Source of the DNA: Bacteroidota bacterium
GTDB taxonomy: Bacteria > Bacteroidota > Bacteroidia > Bacteroidales > GCA-2748055
DNA: 41,198 nt
Direction of reading: 5' to 3'
Assembly: GCA_020047715.1 (NCBI GenBank)
Contig: JAIFNN010000061.1
Coordinates: forward strand, 1 to 41,198
The notes below the pieces were generated by a model, which was not told the DNA's origin, made no database searches, and saw nothing but the letters and a program-made list of their open reading frames with translations. Numbering within the stretch: position 1 is the stretch's first letter; each line of letters starts with the position of its first letter. The translations under genes and the position numbers were made by a program. Below are positions 10,689 through 21,388 of the stretch, piece after piece.

Positions 10689-11021
10689 TTGTTTTCTTTA
10701 TTAGAAACCTGAGCAGTCCTAAAACTCAGGTTACATCATTTGTAAAAGTAGATAATGAATCTTAAGTTAAAATTGAATGGGCGTCAATTCAGGATGAATT
10801 AGTTTAGTATTTTCCTGGATTTGAATTCTATCGAAAAGTGCAAGTGTAGGCGAGAATGGTTATTATTTCAGCTAAGGGTTGGATTGAATATACTTCAACC
10901 CCAACAACTGAAGTAAGACTTTCTTTCCCAGTTTCACCTGAAACTTATCTCTCTAAATCCCTTTTTTTTCATTACTTTTGCCTTTTGGTCAAAACAAAAC
11001 GAATTATCGCAAAACCTCCAA

Positions 11022-12050
11022 ATGCTCATGTCTGCTATAAAAAAGATACATCCGGTTTTTTTGATTTTTTCTGTGGGAATAGTATCCTTTATACTTTCCG
11101 GATTGTATTTGAAATCAGGATGGTCGGCATCGGACGAAAAGAATCCTGCAAAAAGTCCGGAAAAAGTTTATGCTGTTTTCTCACTCGATATCCCCACTGA
11201 ACTTGATTTTGCAGGCGAAAACGTCCCGCTTGAGGAAGTTGATATCCGTGAAAACCTCGATCGCGAACTGCTTGTGAACACCTACTGGCAGTCACAGACT
11301 TTATTGTACATCAAAAGGGCTAACCGTTATTTCCCGGTTATTGAGCCTATACTGAAGAAATATGGGATTCCCGACGACTTCAAATACCTGGCGGTTGCCG
11401 AGAGCGGACTCACCAATGCCGTTTCCCCATCCAACGCAGTAGGCTTTTGGCAGATTCTTGAAGAAACCGCCAAAGAGTACGGGCTTATTGTAAATGCTGA
11501 GATTGATGAACGTTACCACATCGAAAAATCCACCGAAGCAGCATGCAAATACCTGCTCGATTCGCATAAAAAATACATAAACTGGACCCTCACAGCTGCA
11601 TCCTACAATGCCGGAAGAAGAGGGGTTGACCGCCAGATTGAAAGACAAAAAGAACCCATTTATTACGACCTCTTGCTGGGCGAAGAAACCGGAAGGTATA
11701 TTTATCGGATTCTCTCCTTTAAACTGATTATGCAGAATCCAGCCGACTATGGCTTTTTCCTCGGAGAGGACCACCTCTATCCCCAAATACCATCCTATGA
11801 AGTTACCGTGGATGGCAAAGTTGATAATTTTGCTGACTTTGCCAAGCGTTACGGCATAAGCTATAAAACTTTAAAATGGATGAACCCATGGCTTAGAGAG
11901 TCCTTCCTTACAAATCCTGCCGGAAGAGCCTATTATATAAAGATTCCCAAAGAGGGATTTTTCAAAATGACAGTGGTAAGAGGGGATTCAATAGACTTGG
12001 ATAATAAGCCAACGGCAAGATCCGAAAAAGTCGTTTCCGACAATTCTTAG
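11022..12050 (+). CDS. Lytic transglycosylase (SLT/MltD-like), membrane-anchored, with degenerate LysM-like tail
   Basis: AVAESGLTNAVSPSNAVGFWQILEETAKEYGL ... SYNAGRRGVDRQIE; N-terminal TM; C-terminal FAKRYGISYKTLKWMNPWL resembles LysM. Start could also be 11028. Confidence 0.9.
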   Translation: MLMSAIKKIHPVFLIFSVGIVSFILSGLYLKSGWSASDEKNPAKSPEKVYAVFSLDIPTELDFAGENVPLEEVDIRENLDRELLVNTYWQSQTLLYIKRANRYFPVIEPILKKYGIPDDFKYLAVAESGLTNAVSPSNAVGFWQILEETAKEYGLIVNAEIDERYHIEKSTEAACKYLLDSHKKYINWTLTAASYNAGRRGVDRQIERQKEPIYYDLLLGEETGRYIYRILSFKLIMQNPADYGFFLGEDHLYPQIPSYEVTVDGKVDNFADFAKRYGISYKTLKWMNPWLRESFLTNPAGRAYYIKIPKEGFFKMTVVRGDSIDLDNKPTARSEKVVSDNS

Positions 12051-12204
12051 AGTTTCAGTTTGAATGAAAATTACTTAATCATGTTGCCAGAAAATTATTT
12101 AATTTCCGCATTCATTACCTAAATATTTTTTCGGGGGATGCTAACATTAACTTACGAATTATGTTTTATCATCCTTCGACAATGCTTAAAACAAGAATGA
12201 ATAA

Positions 12205-15042
12205 ATGAACCAGGGCAGTGAGCAAAAATGGATCCGGGTGATGGGTGCCAGGGTGCATAATCTGAAAAATATCGACGTAGATATCCCCCGAAATAAACTA
12301 ACGGTAATTACCGGGCTAAGTGGCAGCGGGAAGTCATCCCTGGCCTTCGACACGATCTATGCCGAGGGTCAGCGCCGGTATGTAGAGACCTTATCGGCTT
12401 ATGCCCGACAGTTCCTTGGAAACATGGAGCGTCCGGATGTGGATAAGATTACAGGTCTGAGTCCGGTAATCTCCATCGAACAAAAGACTACCAACAAAAA
12501 CCCGCGGTCGACGGTTGGAACCATCACCGAAATCTACGATTTCCTCCGTTTGCTCTATGCCCGGGCATCCGATGCTTTTTCTTATGTTTCGGGGGAGAAA
12601 ATGGTGCGCTATACCGATGATCAGATCCTTAAGCTGATTCTCGAAAAGTATGAGGGCAAAAAGATTTATATTCTGGCTCCGGTAGTCAGGGGAAGAAAAG
12701 GGCATTACAAAGAACTTTTTGAGCAGATACGGAGAAAAGGCTTCATCTCAGCCCGGATCAACGGGGAGATCACAGAGCTTCGGCCAAACATGAAACTCGA
12801 CCGATACAAGGCTCACAACATCGAGATTCTGATCGACAAGATGGAGGTAAGCGCCGACAGCGATAAAGCTCTTAAGGAATCGGTCAAAATTGCTATGGAT
12901 CATGGCAAGGGAATCATCATGCTTCTTGAGAAGGATAATCCCGAGGGTCGCTATTTCAGTCGTTTGCTGATGTGTCCTACTTCAGGGATCTCCTACGATG
13001 AGCCGGCTCCCCACACTTTCTCCTTCAACTCGCCACATGGAGCCTGTCCGCATTGCAACGGACTCGGCAGCGTCAGCGAAATCGATATCGATAAGATAAT
13101 TCCCGACCCTGAATCAAGCATAAAGAAGGGTGGGATTTCGGCTTTGGGTCCTTATAAAAACTCGCTGATTTTCTGGCAGCTCGACAGTCTTCTTACCAAA
13201 CACGGGCTTAATCTCACCACTCCCATGAAGGATATCCCCGAGGAAATTATGGGCATTATCCTTTATGGCAGCGATGAGCCCTTCAAGCTGCAGAATACAC
13301 CGCTCGGGAATTCCGCAAATTATTTCCTCACTTTCGAGGGTGTAATCGCATATATCCAGAATCATAACGGGGAGGAGAGTTCTTCATCCGAGCAGAAATG
13401 GGCAAACCAGTTCATCAGAAAGGTTAAATGCAGCTCTTGCCATGGAAGCCGGCTCAAAAAGGAATCCCTTCATTTCAAAATCGACGGACAAAATATCGCA
13501 GCTCTGGCACAGATGGATATTACCGAGCTTTTCGAATGGTTTCGGGACATCGAAAGCAGGCTTTCCGATCGGCAAAATAAAATAGCCAGGGAAATTCTGA
13601 AGGAAATCCGCAACCGTTTGGGATTTCTGCTGGATGTGGGATTAAACTACCTGGCCCTCGACCGGCCTTCACGAAGCCTTTCCGGTGGCGAAAGCCAGCG
13701 TATCCGCCTGGCCACCCAAATTGGCTCGCAACTGGTAAACGTGCTTTATATTCTCGACGAGCCAAGCATCGGGCTGCATCAGAAAGACAATCTCAAGCTT
13801 ATCAACTCGCTGCAGCAGCTGCGCGACAATGGGAACTCCATTATTGTGGTTGAGCACGACAGGGATATGATCGAATCGGCCGACCATGTAGTGGATATGG
13901 GTCCCATGGCAGGGCGGCATGGGGGAGAAGTGGTTGCTTTTGGCAGCCCTGAGGAGTTAAAGACTGCCTCTACCCTGACGACAGACTACCTGCATTACAA
14001 GAAAGTTATCCCTATTCCGGCTGAACGAAGAAAGGGGAATGGAAAAAAACTGATTTTAAAAGGAGCCCGGGGAAACAACCTCAAAAATGTGGATGTAGAA
14101 TTCCCTTTGGGAGTGTTCATCTGTGTAACCGGAGTTTCCGGGAGCGGTAAGTCAAGCCTTATCAACGAGACCCTTCACCCGATACTTAGCCGGCATTTTT
14201 TCCGCTCAAATAAGGAGCCTCTTGAATATGACAGTATAAAGGGGATTGAGAATATCGACAAGGTTATCGAAGTCGACCAGTCTCCCCTTGGGCGCACCCC
14301 ACGTTCCAATCCGGCTACCTATACCGGGGTTTTTGGCGACATCCGAAAAATATTTGAACAGACTCCTGAGGCAAAAATCAGGGCCTATGGTGCAGGAAGG
14401 TTTTCTTTCAATGTTAGTGGTGGACGTTGTGAGACCTGCAAGGGGGCAGGGGTCCAGACCATTGAAATGAATTTCCTGCCCGACGTGTATGTTACCTGCA
14501 AGGATTGTAACGGCAAACGATACAACCGCGAAACCCTTGAAGTAAAATACAAAGGGAAAAACATTTCAGAGGTTTTGGATATGACGATTAATCAGTCTCT
14601 TGAGTTCTTCACCAATGTGCCTTCCATAAACAGGCGGATTAAAACACTCAAAGAGGTAGGTTTGGGATACATAACCCTGGGACAGCCTTCCACCACCCTT
14701 TCCGGCGGTGAGTCGCAGCGCGTAAAGCTGGCGGCGGAACTCTCCAAGAAAGATACCGGGCAAACGCTCTATATACTCGATGAGCCTACCACCGGACTGC
14801 ATTTCGAAGATGTGCGGGTTTTGCTTGAAGTGATTGGGAAACTCGTGGATAAGGGCAACACCGTGGTAATTATCGAACACAACATGGATGTTATCAAAAC
14901 AGCCGATTATATAATCGATATCGGAAAAGAAGGCGGCAACAAAGGCGGAGAAATCATTGCTACGGGAACACCTGAAGATATTGCTAAAAATAAGCAATCC
15001 TATACCGGACAATTTTTAGTTGCTGAATTATCCAGACTATAA
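12205..15042 (+). CDS. uvrA: Excinuclease ABC subunit UvrA
   Basis: Two ABC cassettes ([28 protein letters not shown]), zinc finger CETCKGAG...[22 protein letters not shown] and [13 protein letters not shown] signatures. Confidence 0.99.
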   Translation: MNQGSEQKWIRVMGARVHNLKNIDVDIPRNKLTVITGLSGSGKSSLAFDTIYAEGQRRYVETLSAYARQFLGNMERPDVDKITGLSPVISIEQKTTNKNPRSTVGTITEIYDFLRLLYARASDAFSYVSGEKMVRYTDDQILKLILEKYEGKKIYILAPVVRGRKGHYKELFEQIRRKGFISARINGEITELRPNMKLDRYKAHNIEILIDKMEVSADSDKALKESVKIAMDHGKGIIMLLEKDNPEGRYFSRLLMCPTSGISYDEPAPHTFSFNSPHGACPHCNGLGSVSEIDIDKIIPDPESSIKKGGISALGPYKNSLIFWQLDSLLTKHGLNLTTPMKDIPEEIMGIILYGSDEPFKLQNTPLGNSANYFLTFEGVIAYIQNHNGEESSSSEQKWANQFIRKVKCSSCHGSRLKKESLHFKIDGQNIAALAQMDITELFEWFRDIESRLSDRQNKIAREILKEIRNRLGFLLDVGLNYLALDRPSRSLSGGESQRIRLATQIGSQLVNVLYILDEPSIGLHQKDNLKLINSLQQLRDNGNSIIVVEHDRDMIESADHVVDMGPMAGRHGGEVVAFGSPEELKTASTLTTDYLHYKKVIPIPAERRKGNGKKLILKGARGNNLKNVDVEFPLGVFICVTGVSGSGKSSLINETLHPILSRHFFRSNKEPLEYDSIKGIENIDKVIEVDQSPLGRTPRSNPATYTGVFGDIRKIFEQTPEAKIRAYGAGRFSFNVSGGRCETCKGAGVQTIEMNFLPDVYVTCKDCNGKRYNRETLEVKYKGKNISEVLDMTINQSLEFFTNVPSINRRIKTLKEVGLGYITLGQPSTTLSGGESQRVKLAAELSKKDTGQTLYILDEPTTGLHFEDVRVLLEVIGKLVDKGNTVVIIEHNMDVIKTADYIIDIGKEGGNKGGEIIATGTPEDIAKNKQSYTGQFLVAELSRL

Positions 15043-15103
15043 GAAAAAAACATAATTTTAAAAACTTCTAAATTCTAAATTCTAACTTATAACTTCTAAA
15101 TAC

Positions 15104-15814
15104 ATGTCCTCAAACGAAGAAAAGATCCTCAGGGCGTTCAAGCAAAAAGACTGGAACGAAATTAAATCATCCGACTCCTGGCAGATATTCAAGATCATGG
15201 CCGAGTTTGTTGAAGGTTTTGAAAAGCTGGGTTCCATAGGGCCTTGCGTGTCTATATTCGGTTCTGCACGCACTGTTCCCGGTTCGGAATACTTTAAACT
15301 GGCTGAGGATATCGCATTTCTCCTCACGCAGCATGGTTACGGGGTAATAACCGGAGGAGGTCCCGGGATTATGGAAGCCGGTAATCTCGGCGCAAAAAGA
15401 GGAAAAGGACGCAGTGTTGGGGTTAACATTGACCTTCCTTTCGAACAATCGCCCAACCTTTTTATCGACTCGGATAAACTCCTGAGTTTTAAGCACTTTT
15501 TTGTAAGGAAAGTAATGTTTATGAAATACGCTCAGGGTTTTGTTGTGCTTCCCGGCGGATTTGGCACCTTTGATGAACTCTTCGAAGCAATAACTCTGAT
15601 TCAGACAGGGAAAATTGGCAGGTTCCCAATCGTACTGGTTGGCGAAAAATACTGGGGTGGCCTGATCGATTGGATCAAGGACGTTATGCTAAAACAGGAG
15701 GGGAATATCAACCCCGACGACCTTGAACTTTTTACCCTGGTGAACAAAGCGGAAGATGCCGTTGAGGTGATCGATAAATTTTATAGCAAGTACTTGCTGA
15801 GTCCAAACTTCTAA
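15104..15814 (+). CDS. LOG family (TIGR00730-type) Rossmann-fold protein
   Basis: GGGPGIMEAGNLGA and PGGFGTFDELFEAITLIQTGKI motifs. Confidence 0.93.
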   Translation: MSSNEEKILRAFKQKDWNEIKSSDSWQIFKIMAEFVEGFEKLGSIGPCVSIFGSARTVPGSEYFKLAEDIAFLLTQHGYGVITGGGPGIMEAGNLGAKRGKGRSVGVNIDLPFEQSPNLFIDSDKLLSFKHFFVRKVMFMKYAQGFVVLPGGFGTFDELFEAITLIQTGKIGRFPIVLVGEKYWGGLIDWIKDVMLKQEGNINPDDLELFTLVNKAEDAVEVIDKFYSKYLLSPNF

Positions 15815-15915
15815 AATTGTTGATAAGCACTGCTCATTGTTAATATCTTCGTAGGGAAGCCTGTTTTTTAATACTCAAAAGCTCCTTACTTTGCACACAA
15901 ATTATTGATAATCTT

Positions 15916-17328
15916 ATGATTAGAACATTTGTGCTGCTTATTAACTTTGTGGGGATACTTTTTTTCTCATGGATATTTGATCAGGATATCACTGTAAACA
16001 TGGAAGTTCCGAATGAAGTCAGGGCCGGACAAGACTTTCAGGTCAAGCTTACCATCGACAAGGGCGATATCACAAGTTTCTCAAGGTTTCAACAAGACCT
16101 GCCCTATGGACTGACGGCTGTTCGTCAAAGCAATCCGAATGCGGATTTCACATTTGAGGATCAGAGAGTAAGGCTTATCTGGCTCAAATTGCCGGCTAAT
16201 CCCAGGATAGAGGTTGTTTATAATATTCATGTTCACGAAAGACTCAAGGGTAGCTTTAATCTTCAGGGAGAGTTCTCTTTTATTGAGGGGAATGAAAGAA
16301 GAACAATGAGTGTTGCTTCAGGAAAGGAAATAAAAATAATTCCCGATTCTTCCCTTGCGGAGAATATGCTTGTTGATATTAAAGACTACGAGAAAATCAT
16401 TCTCCCTCAGTTACAAGCACAAAAAGGAGTTGAAAATTTAGAGGCACTTCGAAAAACTCCTGTTCAAATCAATCCCCGGGAAATACTGATTGAGATGCAA
16501 ATCAGCAAGGGACAGCTCGATAAATTCGCCAAAATCGAGGAATTTGTCCCTCTTGGGTTCTCAGCAGTCGAAGTAAATTCGGCAAACGGAATATTTAGTT
16601 TTGCTGAAAACACAGTTAAAATATTGTGGATGAATCTCCCTAAAGAGCCCGTATTCACTGTATCTTACAAGCTAGTACCCGATCGCGACAAGACCATTTC
16701 AGACCTGAAGATTTCGGGTACATTTTCTTTTATTACAGGAAACCAGACCAAAAGTCTTGAAATTATTGAAAAAAATTATGATCTTGCCACTACAAATGGC
16801 GGGGACGCCGGATCAAAAGAGGTCGATAAACAGGTAGTTGACAAGATTGAGCCTCAGGCAGGGAGTAACGATTCCCTTGTGATAAAAGCTGAAAGACAAT
16901 TGCAGGTTGAGAAACCCGCGCAAGGAAAGGATGCCACCGCGGCCGGCAAAGTGCCTGCTAAAACGGTGACTAAGACCGCGGTAAAAAAGACTCCGGCCAA
17001 ACCTGTTCCTGGCGATGAGGTTTTTGCCTTGCAGCCGGAAAATGGTGTGTATTACCGGGTGCAGCTTGCAGCGGGTCATACGAAGGTGAATGTTAATCAG
17101 TATTTCAGCAAATTGAGCCTCGGGAAAGAGGTTAAGCTTGAGTTTCACGAAGGTTGGAGAAAGTACACGGTGGGTTCGTTCTATATTTACAAGGATGCGC
17201 GCGATTACCGGGTACATGTTTGGGAAACCACTCCTGTTAAAGACGCATTTGTTTCGGCATATAACGATGGAAAAAGAATCACTGTGCAGGAGGCGCTTAT
17301 GCTTGCAAATCACCAGTGGTACAAATAA
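15916..17328 (+). CDS. Secreted protein with two tandem homologous domains and C-terminal SPOR-like domain
   Basis: N-terminal signal/TM; internal duplication around residues 43-135 and 190-283; C-terminus [13 protein letters not shown]...[22 protein letters not shown]...[18 protein letters not shown]. Confidence 0.75.
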   Translation: MIRTFVLLINFVGILFFSWIFDQDITVNMEVPNEVRAGQDFQVKLTIDKGDITSFSRFQQDLPYGLTAVRQSNPNADFTFEDQRVRLIWLKLPANPRIEVVYNIHVHERLKGSFNLQGEFSFIEGNERRTMSVASGKEIKIIPDSSLAENMLVDIKDYEKIILPQLQAQKGVENLEALRKTPVQINPREILIEMQISKGQLDKFAKIEEFVPLGFSAVEVNSANGIFSFAENTVKILWMNLPKEPVFTVSYKLVPDRDKTISDLKISGTFSFITGNQTKSLEIIEKNYDLATTNGGDAGSKEVDKQVVDKIEPQAGSNDSLVIKAERQLQVEKPAQGKDATAAGKVPAKTVTKTAVKKTPAKPVPGDEVFALQPENGVYYRVQLAAGHTKVNVNQYFSKLSLGKEVKLEFHEGWRKYTVGSFYIYKDARDYRVHVWETTPVKDAFVSAYNDGKRITVQEALMLANHQWYK

Positions 17329-17363
17329 TCCAGTGTTGATCCCCCGTAATAATAAATTATGGG

Positions 17364-18722
17364 ATGACCGGAATCGGAAAGTACGTTTTCTCATTTGTTT
17401 TAGTTGCCGTTCCTCTTTTGGCACTGGCTCAGGATGATATTGAAGATATCCTGAATGAGGAAGTCGTGATCGAAAATCCAGTCTACAAACCAGTTATTTC
17501 TTTGGGCTCAGGGGTGTTTAATTTCTATGGAGATGTGAGAAGCAATTTCCTTAACCCCGTTATCGGCGACTTTGCCTACAAAATGAATGTTTCGGCGTTT
17601 ATCGACCAGAAACGTTATTACAAGGCCAACTTCTTTTTTCTTTATGGACAGCTTTCGGCCGACCAGCGCTCAACCACCGAACTTGCAGGGAATCTTAACT
17701 TTCGTACCGACCTTGTCGATTTCGGAATTAATCTGGAATATGGCTTCGGTCATGTTCTTCCGAAATTCAATGCCATCCGGCCTTTTGTATCCCTTGGAAT
17801 AGGTAATATTCAGTTTACCCCAAAGGGCGACTTAATGAACGGGAGCCAGGAAAAATACAATTATTGGTCCGACGGCACGATACGCGATATGTTGCAAACC
17901 GATCCCAACAGCAACCTGGCCGGGCTGATGCATCGGGATTTTGTGTTTGAAACAGACCTGCGCCAATTCGAAAAAGACAATTTCGATCTGGGCAACTACA
18001 GTCAGAATGCCTTTTCTATTCCCATCGACCTGGGACTTGATTTCAGGATTTCCGAGCGGGTGGCATGCCGACTTGGAACTTCATTGCATTTAACCTCTAC
18101 CGATTTTCTCGACAATGTAAGCTCAAAAGGCACTTCGGCCCAAGGGAAAAGCGGCAACGATAATTTCACCTTCAGCTATTTCTCCCTGCATTTCGATCTG
18201 TTTTCCCAGCCTAAAACCATGATTATTGAAAAGATGTTTGCCGAGCTTGAGATCGACGATGTGATGTTTGATGATGAAGACGGTGATTTCGTTATGGACC
18301 CGGTTGATGATTGTCCGGGCACTCCCTATGGCATAGTGGTCGATAGTTTAGGCTGTCCGCTCGATGTTGACAATGACGGGATTCCCGATTATCTCGATCT
18401 TGAACCTGAAAGCAGTCCGGGTGCCTGGGTGAATGCGGAAGGTAAAACTATTTCGGAAGAGGCTTATCTTGCCAAACTCCTGGAACGTTCAGAAGCCATG
18501 AGCCGTGAAGATGTAAAGGCCTATTTTGAAACCATTGGAAAGGGCTTTATCCGCAAATCGGTTACCGAAATCCCCGAGAAATTCAAGAAACTCGACACCG
18601 ACGCCGACGGTTATATTGCGTTTGAGGAACTGCTGCAGGCTATTGACGGTTATTTCGACTTCAAACTCAACTTTACGGTTGAGGATATTTATGAATTGAA
18701 TAATTTCTTCTTCGAACAGTAA
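17364..18722 (+). CDS. Outer-membrane-like protein with thrombospondin type 3 / EF-hand calcium-binding motifs
   Basis: Signal peptide; DEDGDFVMDPVDDCPGTPYGIVVDSLGCPLDVDNDGIPDYLDLEPESSPG; C-terminal DTDADGYIAFEELLQAI EF-hand. Confidence 0.75.
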   Translation: MTGIGKYVFSFVLVAVPLLALAQDDIEDILNEEVVIENPVYKPVISLGSGVFNFYGDVRSNFLNPVIGDFAYKMNVSAFIDQKRYYKANFFFLYGQLSADQRSTTELAGNLNFRTDLVDFGINLEYGFGHVLPKFNAIRPFVSLGIGNIQFTPKGDLMNGSQEKYNYWSDGTIRDMLQTDPNSNLAGLMHRDFVFETDLRQFEKDNFDLGNYSQNAFSIPIDLGLDFRISERVACRLGTSLHLTSTDFLDNVSSKGTSAQGKSGNDNFTFSYFSLHFDLFSQPKTMIIEKMFAELEIDDVMFDDEDGDFVMDPVDDCPGTPYGIVVDSLGCPLDVDNDGIPDYLDLEPESSPGAWVNAEGKTISEEAYLAKLLERSEAMSREDVKAYFETIGKGFIRKSVTEIPEKFKKLDTDADGYIAFEELLQAIDGYFDFKLNFTVEDIYELNNFFFEQ

Positions 18723-18744
18723 TTAATTAGTTGATTTAAATTAG

Positions 18745-18813
18745 CTAATTCTCAAATCCCCTCATCTTCAAATCCCCTAATCCCCTAATTCTCAAATCCC
18801 CCCATCTTCAAAT
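18745..18813. repeat. Pair of 29-nt direct repeats (40-nt spacing) in low-complexity intergenic DNA
   Basis: ctaattctcaaatcccctcatcttcaaat at 18745-18773 and ctaattctcaaatccccccatcttcaaat at 18785-18813 (1 mismatch). Confidence 0.85.
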
Positions 18814-18814
18814 T

Positions 18815-19264
18815 CTACTTAATCTTCCCAATCCTATCCATCGACCTCTTGGTATCCTTAAGTTTAATGGATTCGCGTTTATCGTACTCTTTCTTCCCTT
18901 TTGCAAGGGCTATGTCGAGCTTAACCAGACCTTTTTCATTTATAAACAGCCCCAGGGTTACAATAGTGAGTCCGGTTTCTTTAACTTTGCGATGGAGCTT
19001 TTTCAATTCCAACCGGTTGAGGAGCAGTTTCCTCTCTCTGCCGGGCGTATGGCTGTTATAACTGGCCCAGGCGTATTCCGATATCTGCATTCCCTTAACA
19101 AACAGTTCGTTGCCTTCAAAAAAGCAATACGATTCCACCAGGCTCACTTTTCCGAGGCGGATTGATTTAACCTCCGTACCCTGAAGTTTTATCCCGGCCG
19201 TGTACTTGTCGATTATTTCATAATCGTGATATGCTTTTTTGTTGCGGATGTTTATTTTCTGCAT
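18815..19264 (-). CDS. smpB: SsrA-binding protein SmpB
   Basis: [40 protein letters not shown]...[30 protein letters not shown]. Confidence 0.98.
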   Translation of the reverse strand: MQKINIRNKKAYHDYEIIDKYTAGIKLQGTEVKSIRLGKVSLVESYCFFEGNELFVKGMQISEYAWASYNSHTPGRERKLLLNRLELKKLHRKVKETGLTIVTLGLFINEKGLVKLDIALAKGKKEYDKRESIKLKDTKRSMDRIGKIK

Positions 19265-19302
19265 TGCAGCGGACTATTTTAGACCTCAAAGGTACTAAAC
19301 AA

Positions 19303-19338
19303 GTTCATAAAGTCTGTAAAGTTGATAAAGTTTGTAAA
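19303..19338. repeat. Four-unit 9-bp tandem repeat, consensus GTTNRTAAA
   Basis: gttcataaa gtctgtaaa gttgataaa gtttgtaaa read directly, between smpB and the TA pair. Confidence 0.8.
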
Positions 19339-19420
19339 GATGCGGTACTAAGATCCTATAAACCACATTACTTAAAGTCCCATTTCCCCTTAGCCGGAAA
19401 TTCATTCCTCTTGCAGCCCA

Positions 19421-19924
19421 CTACCCAAATAATTCTTTGATTGTTTTTATTGGTAAAAACATCTTTCCACTATCGGGCAATTTTATAAATCCATACTTAA
19501 GATAAAATTTTTCCGCTTCTTTATCCAAAGGATCTGTAATTATTGCGAAAGCCCCTATCGATTCTGAGGTTTCATAACATCTCTTTAGTGAATCAATCAG
19601 CAATAGTCTACCAATACCTCTTCCTTTAAAGTTCTTATCTAGTGCTAATCTACCTAATAGTATTGTTGGAAGAGAATCGTATGACTTGGGAAGCTTTTTT
19701 TTAAAGCTTTCAGGTATCAATTCGTTTGAAATACTGTTACTTGATAATGTGTAATAGCCTGCCAACTTTTTAGTTTCCTCATCAACAAGCACAAAACATG
19801 CTGAGAGTTTTCTTTTTACATCCTGCTTAGCTTGATACCAAAGGTAATTATCCAACAAATCTTTGCCACAGGAAAAACTCTTTCTGTCATGTTTTGAATC
19901 AAGAGGCTCCGTTAGATAAATCAT
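19421..19924 (-). CDS. GNAT-family acetyltransferase, TacT-like toxin
   Basis: FSCGKDLLDNYLWYQAKQDVKRKLSACFVLVDEETKKLAGYYTLSS ... ILLGRLALDKNFKGRGIGRLLL ... EKFYLKYGF; start overlaps upstream DUF1778 ORF by 4 nt. Confidence 0.92.
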   Translation of the reverse strand: MIYLTEPLDSKHDRKSFSCGKDLLDNYLWYQAKQDVKRKLSACFVLVDEETKKLAGYYTLSSNSISNELIPESFKKKLPKSYDSLPTILLGRLALDKNFKGRGIGRLLLIDSLKRCYETSESIGAFAIITDPLDKEAEKFYLKYGFIKLPDSGKMFLPIKTIKELFG

Positions 19925-20205
19925 TCAGAAATCATTTTAAGATAATCCTCTTTGGCCGAAAGCAAATCTTTGTTTGGTTTTGGAGAGTTCACCAAACTAT
20001 CAAAGAAAATCTCCTTATCTTTTTCGGATGCTAAAATTCTTTCTTCTTCTTCAATTATCTCCTTGGCTTTCTTTTGAACGGTTAATATAACAAAATCTGT
20101 CAGGTTTCTATACCCTCCGAGCATAGCTGCTCTTTCAAAGAACATTTTTTGCTCTATTGACAATCTTGTGTCAAATCTTGCCTTATCTGGTTTTATTGCT
20201 CCCAT
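19921..20205 (-). CDS. DUF1778 (TacA-like) antitoxin
   Basis: KARFDTRLSIEQKMFFERAAMLGGYRNLTDFVILTVQKKAKEIIEEEE, RHH-type antitoxin translationally coupled to GNAT toxin. Confidence 0.92.
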   Translation of the reverse strand: MGAIKPDKARFDTRLSIEQKMFFERAAMLGGYRNLTDFVILTVQKKAKEIIEEEERILASEKDKEIFFDSLVNSPKPNKDLLSAKEDYLKMISE

Positions 20206-20227
20206 AGTTCAAATGTTTTCACAAATG

Positions 20228-20244
20228 TACGGAGTTTATCCGTA
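20228..20244. promoter_or_regulatory. Candidate operator: TACGGA-GTTTA-TCCGTA inverted repeat upstream of antitoxin
   Basis: Perfect 6-bp inverted repeat with 5-nt spacer, 23 nt upstream of the antitoxin start codon. Confidence 0.45.
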
Positions 20245-20363
20245 AAAAAATGCGTTTGGTACGTATTATTTCAGTACTAATTTTCTACCAGGCTTTGTGT
20301 AAAACTTTTGAGGGATATTGATAAAAATTGAATAAATTTGGAATTATAATCCCCGTAACAAAT

Positions 20364-21290
20364 ATGGAATCTTCTTCCAAAGCAAATCTGATTTGCATTC
20401 TGGGCCCTACGGCTTCAGGAAAAACAGCTTTTGCAGCTTCTCTTGCTCATTTTCTCGGGGGAGAAATACTAAGCGCCGATTCGAGACAGGTGTACCGCGG
20501 TATGGATATTGGCACAGGGAAGGATTATGGGGATTATAAGGTGGGCGATTCGACAGTGCCCTATCATCTGATCGACATAGTTGATGCAGGCTCGGAATAC
20601 AATGTATTTGAATACCAAAAGGATTTTTACAAAGCATTTTCTGAAATCCAGGGCAGGGGAGCAATCCCGATTATGTGTGGAGGCACCGGATTGTATATTG
20701 AGGCAGTGCTGAAGGGATATACCCTTTTGCAGGTGCCGGTTAATGATGAATTACGAAGGGAGTTGGAGTCACAATCCATTGATTATCTAATTCAACGCCT
20801 GAAAGCTTTCAGGAACCCGCACAATACCACCGACACCATCATCAGAAAACGATTGGTCCGCGCCATTGAAATAGAGGAGTTTCTGCAGATCAATCCTTCC
20901 GCCGTTGTGGCAATACCCGAGATACATCCCGTTATTTTTGGGATGCATATTGACCGGGACTCCCGAAGAGCCAGAATAAGCCTTCGATTGAAGCAAAGAC
21001 TCGAGAATGGCATGATTGACGAGGCAAAACGATTGTTGTCGTCTGGCATTCCTCCTGAAATGCTTGAGTTTTATGGATTGGAGTATAAATACCTCAGTCG
21101 GTTTGTAACCGGAAAAATATCGTATGATGTAATGTTCAGTTCTCTGAATATTGCCATTCATCAGTTTGCCAAGCGACAGATGACATGGTTCAGAAAGATG
21201 GAGCGGGATGGGACTCAGATCAATTGGATAAGTTCATACCTCAGCACACAGGAAAAAATCGATTTTGTAACAATGGTTCTGAACCAATAA
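20364..21290 (+). CDS. miaA: tRNA dimethylallyltransferase MiaA
   Basis: ILGPTASGKTAFAASLA, GGEILSADSRQVYRGMDIGTGK, GGTGLYIEAVLKG. Start at 20364 rather than 20328 is likely. Confidence 0.98.
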   Translation: MESSSKANLICILGPTASGKTAFAASLAHFLGGEILSADSRQVYRGMDIGTGKDYGDYKVGDSTVPYHLIDIVDAGSEYNVFEYQKDFYKAFSEIQGRGAIPIMCGGTGLYIEAVLKGYTLLQVPVNDELRRELESQSIDYLIQRLKAFRNPHNTTDTIIRKRLVRAIEIEEFLQINPSAVVAIPEIHPVIFGMHIDRDSRRARISLRLKQRLENGMIDEAKRLLSSGIPPEMLEFYGLEYKYLSRFVTGKISYDVMFSSLNIAIHQFAKRQMTWFRKMERDGTQINWISSYLSTQEKIDFVTMVLNQ

Positions 21291-21388
21291 TTCTGATGCC
21301 ATTTTCGCTACGCAACCCTTTGCGTTGAATTGGCATCTATTTGAAAGCATCCCCACAAAAGCAACTTTGAGTCTCAATAATTATAACC

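Noticed and set aside
11301-11786. 161-aa minus-strand ORF opposite the lytic transglycosylase
   Set aside because: Shadow ORF; the plus-strand product has clear family motifs.
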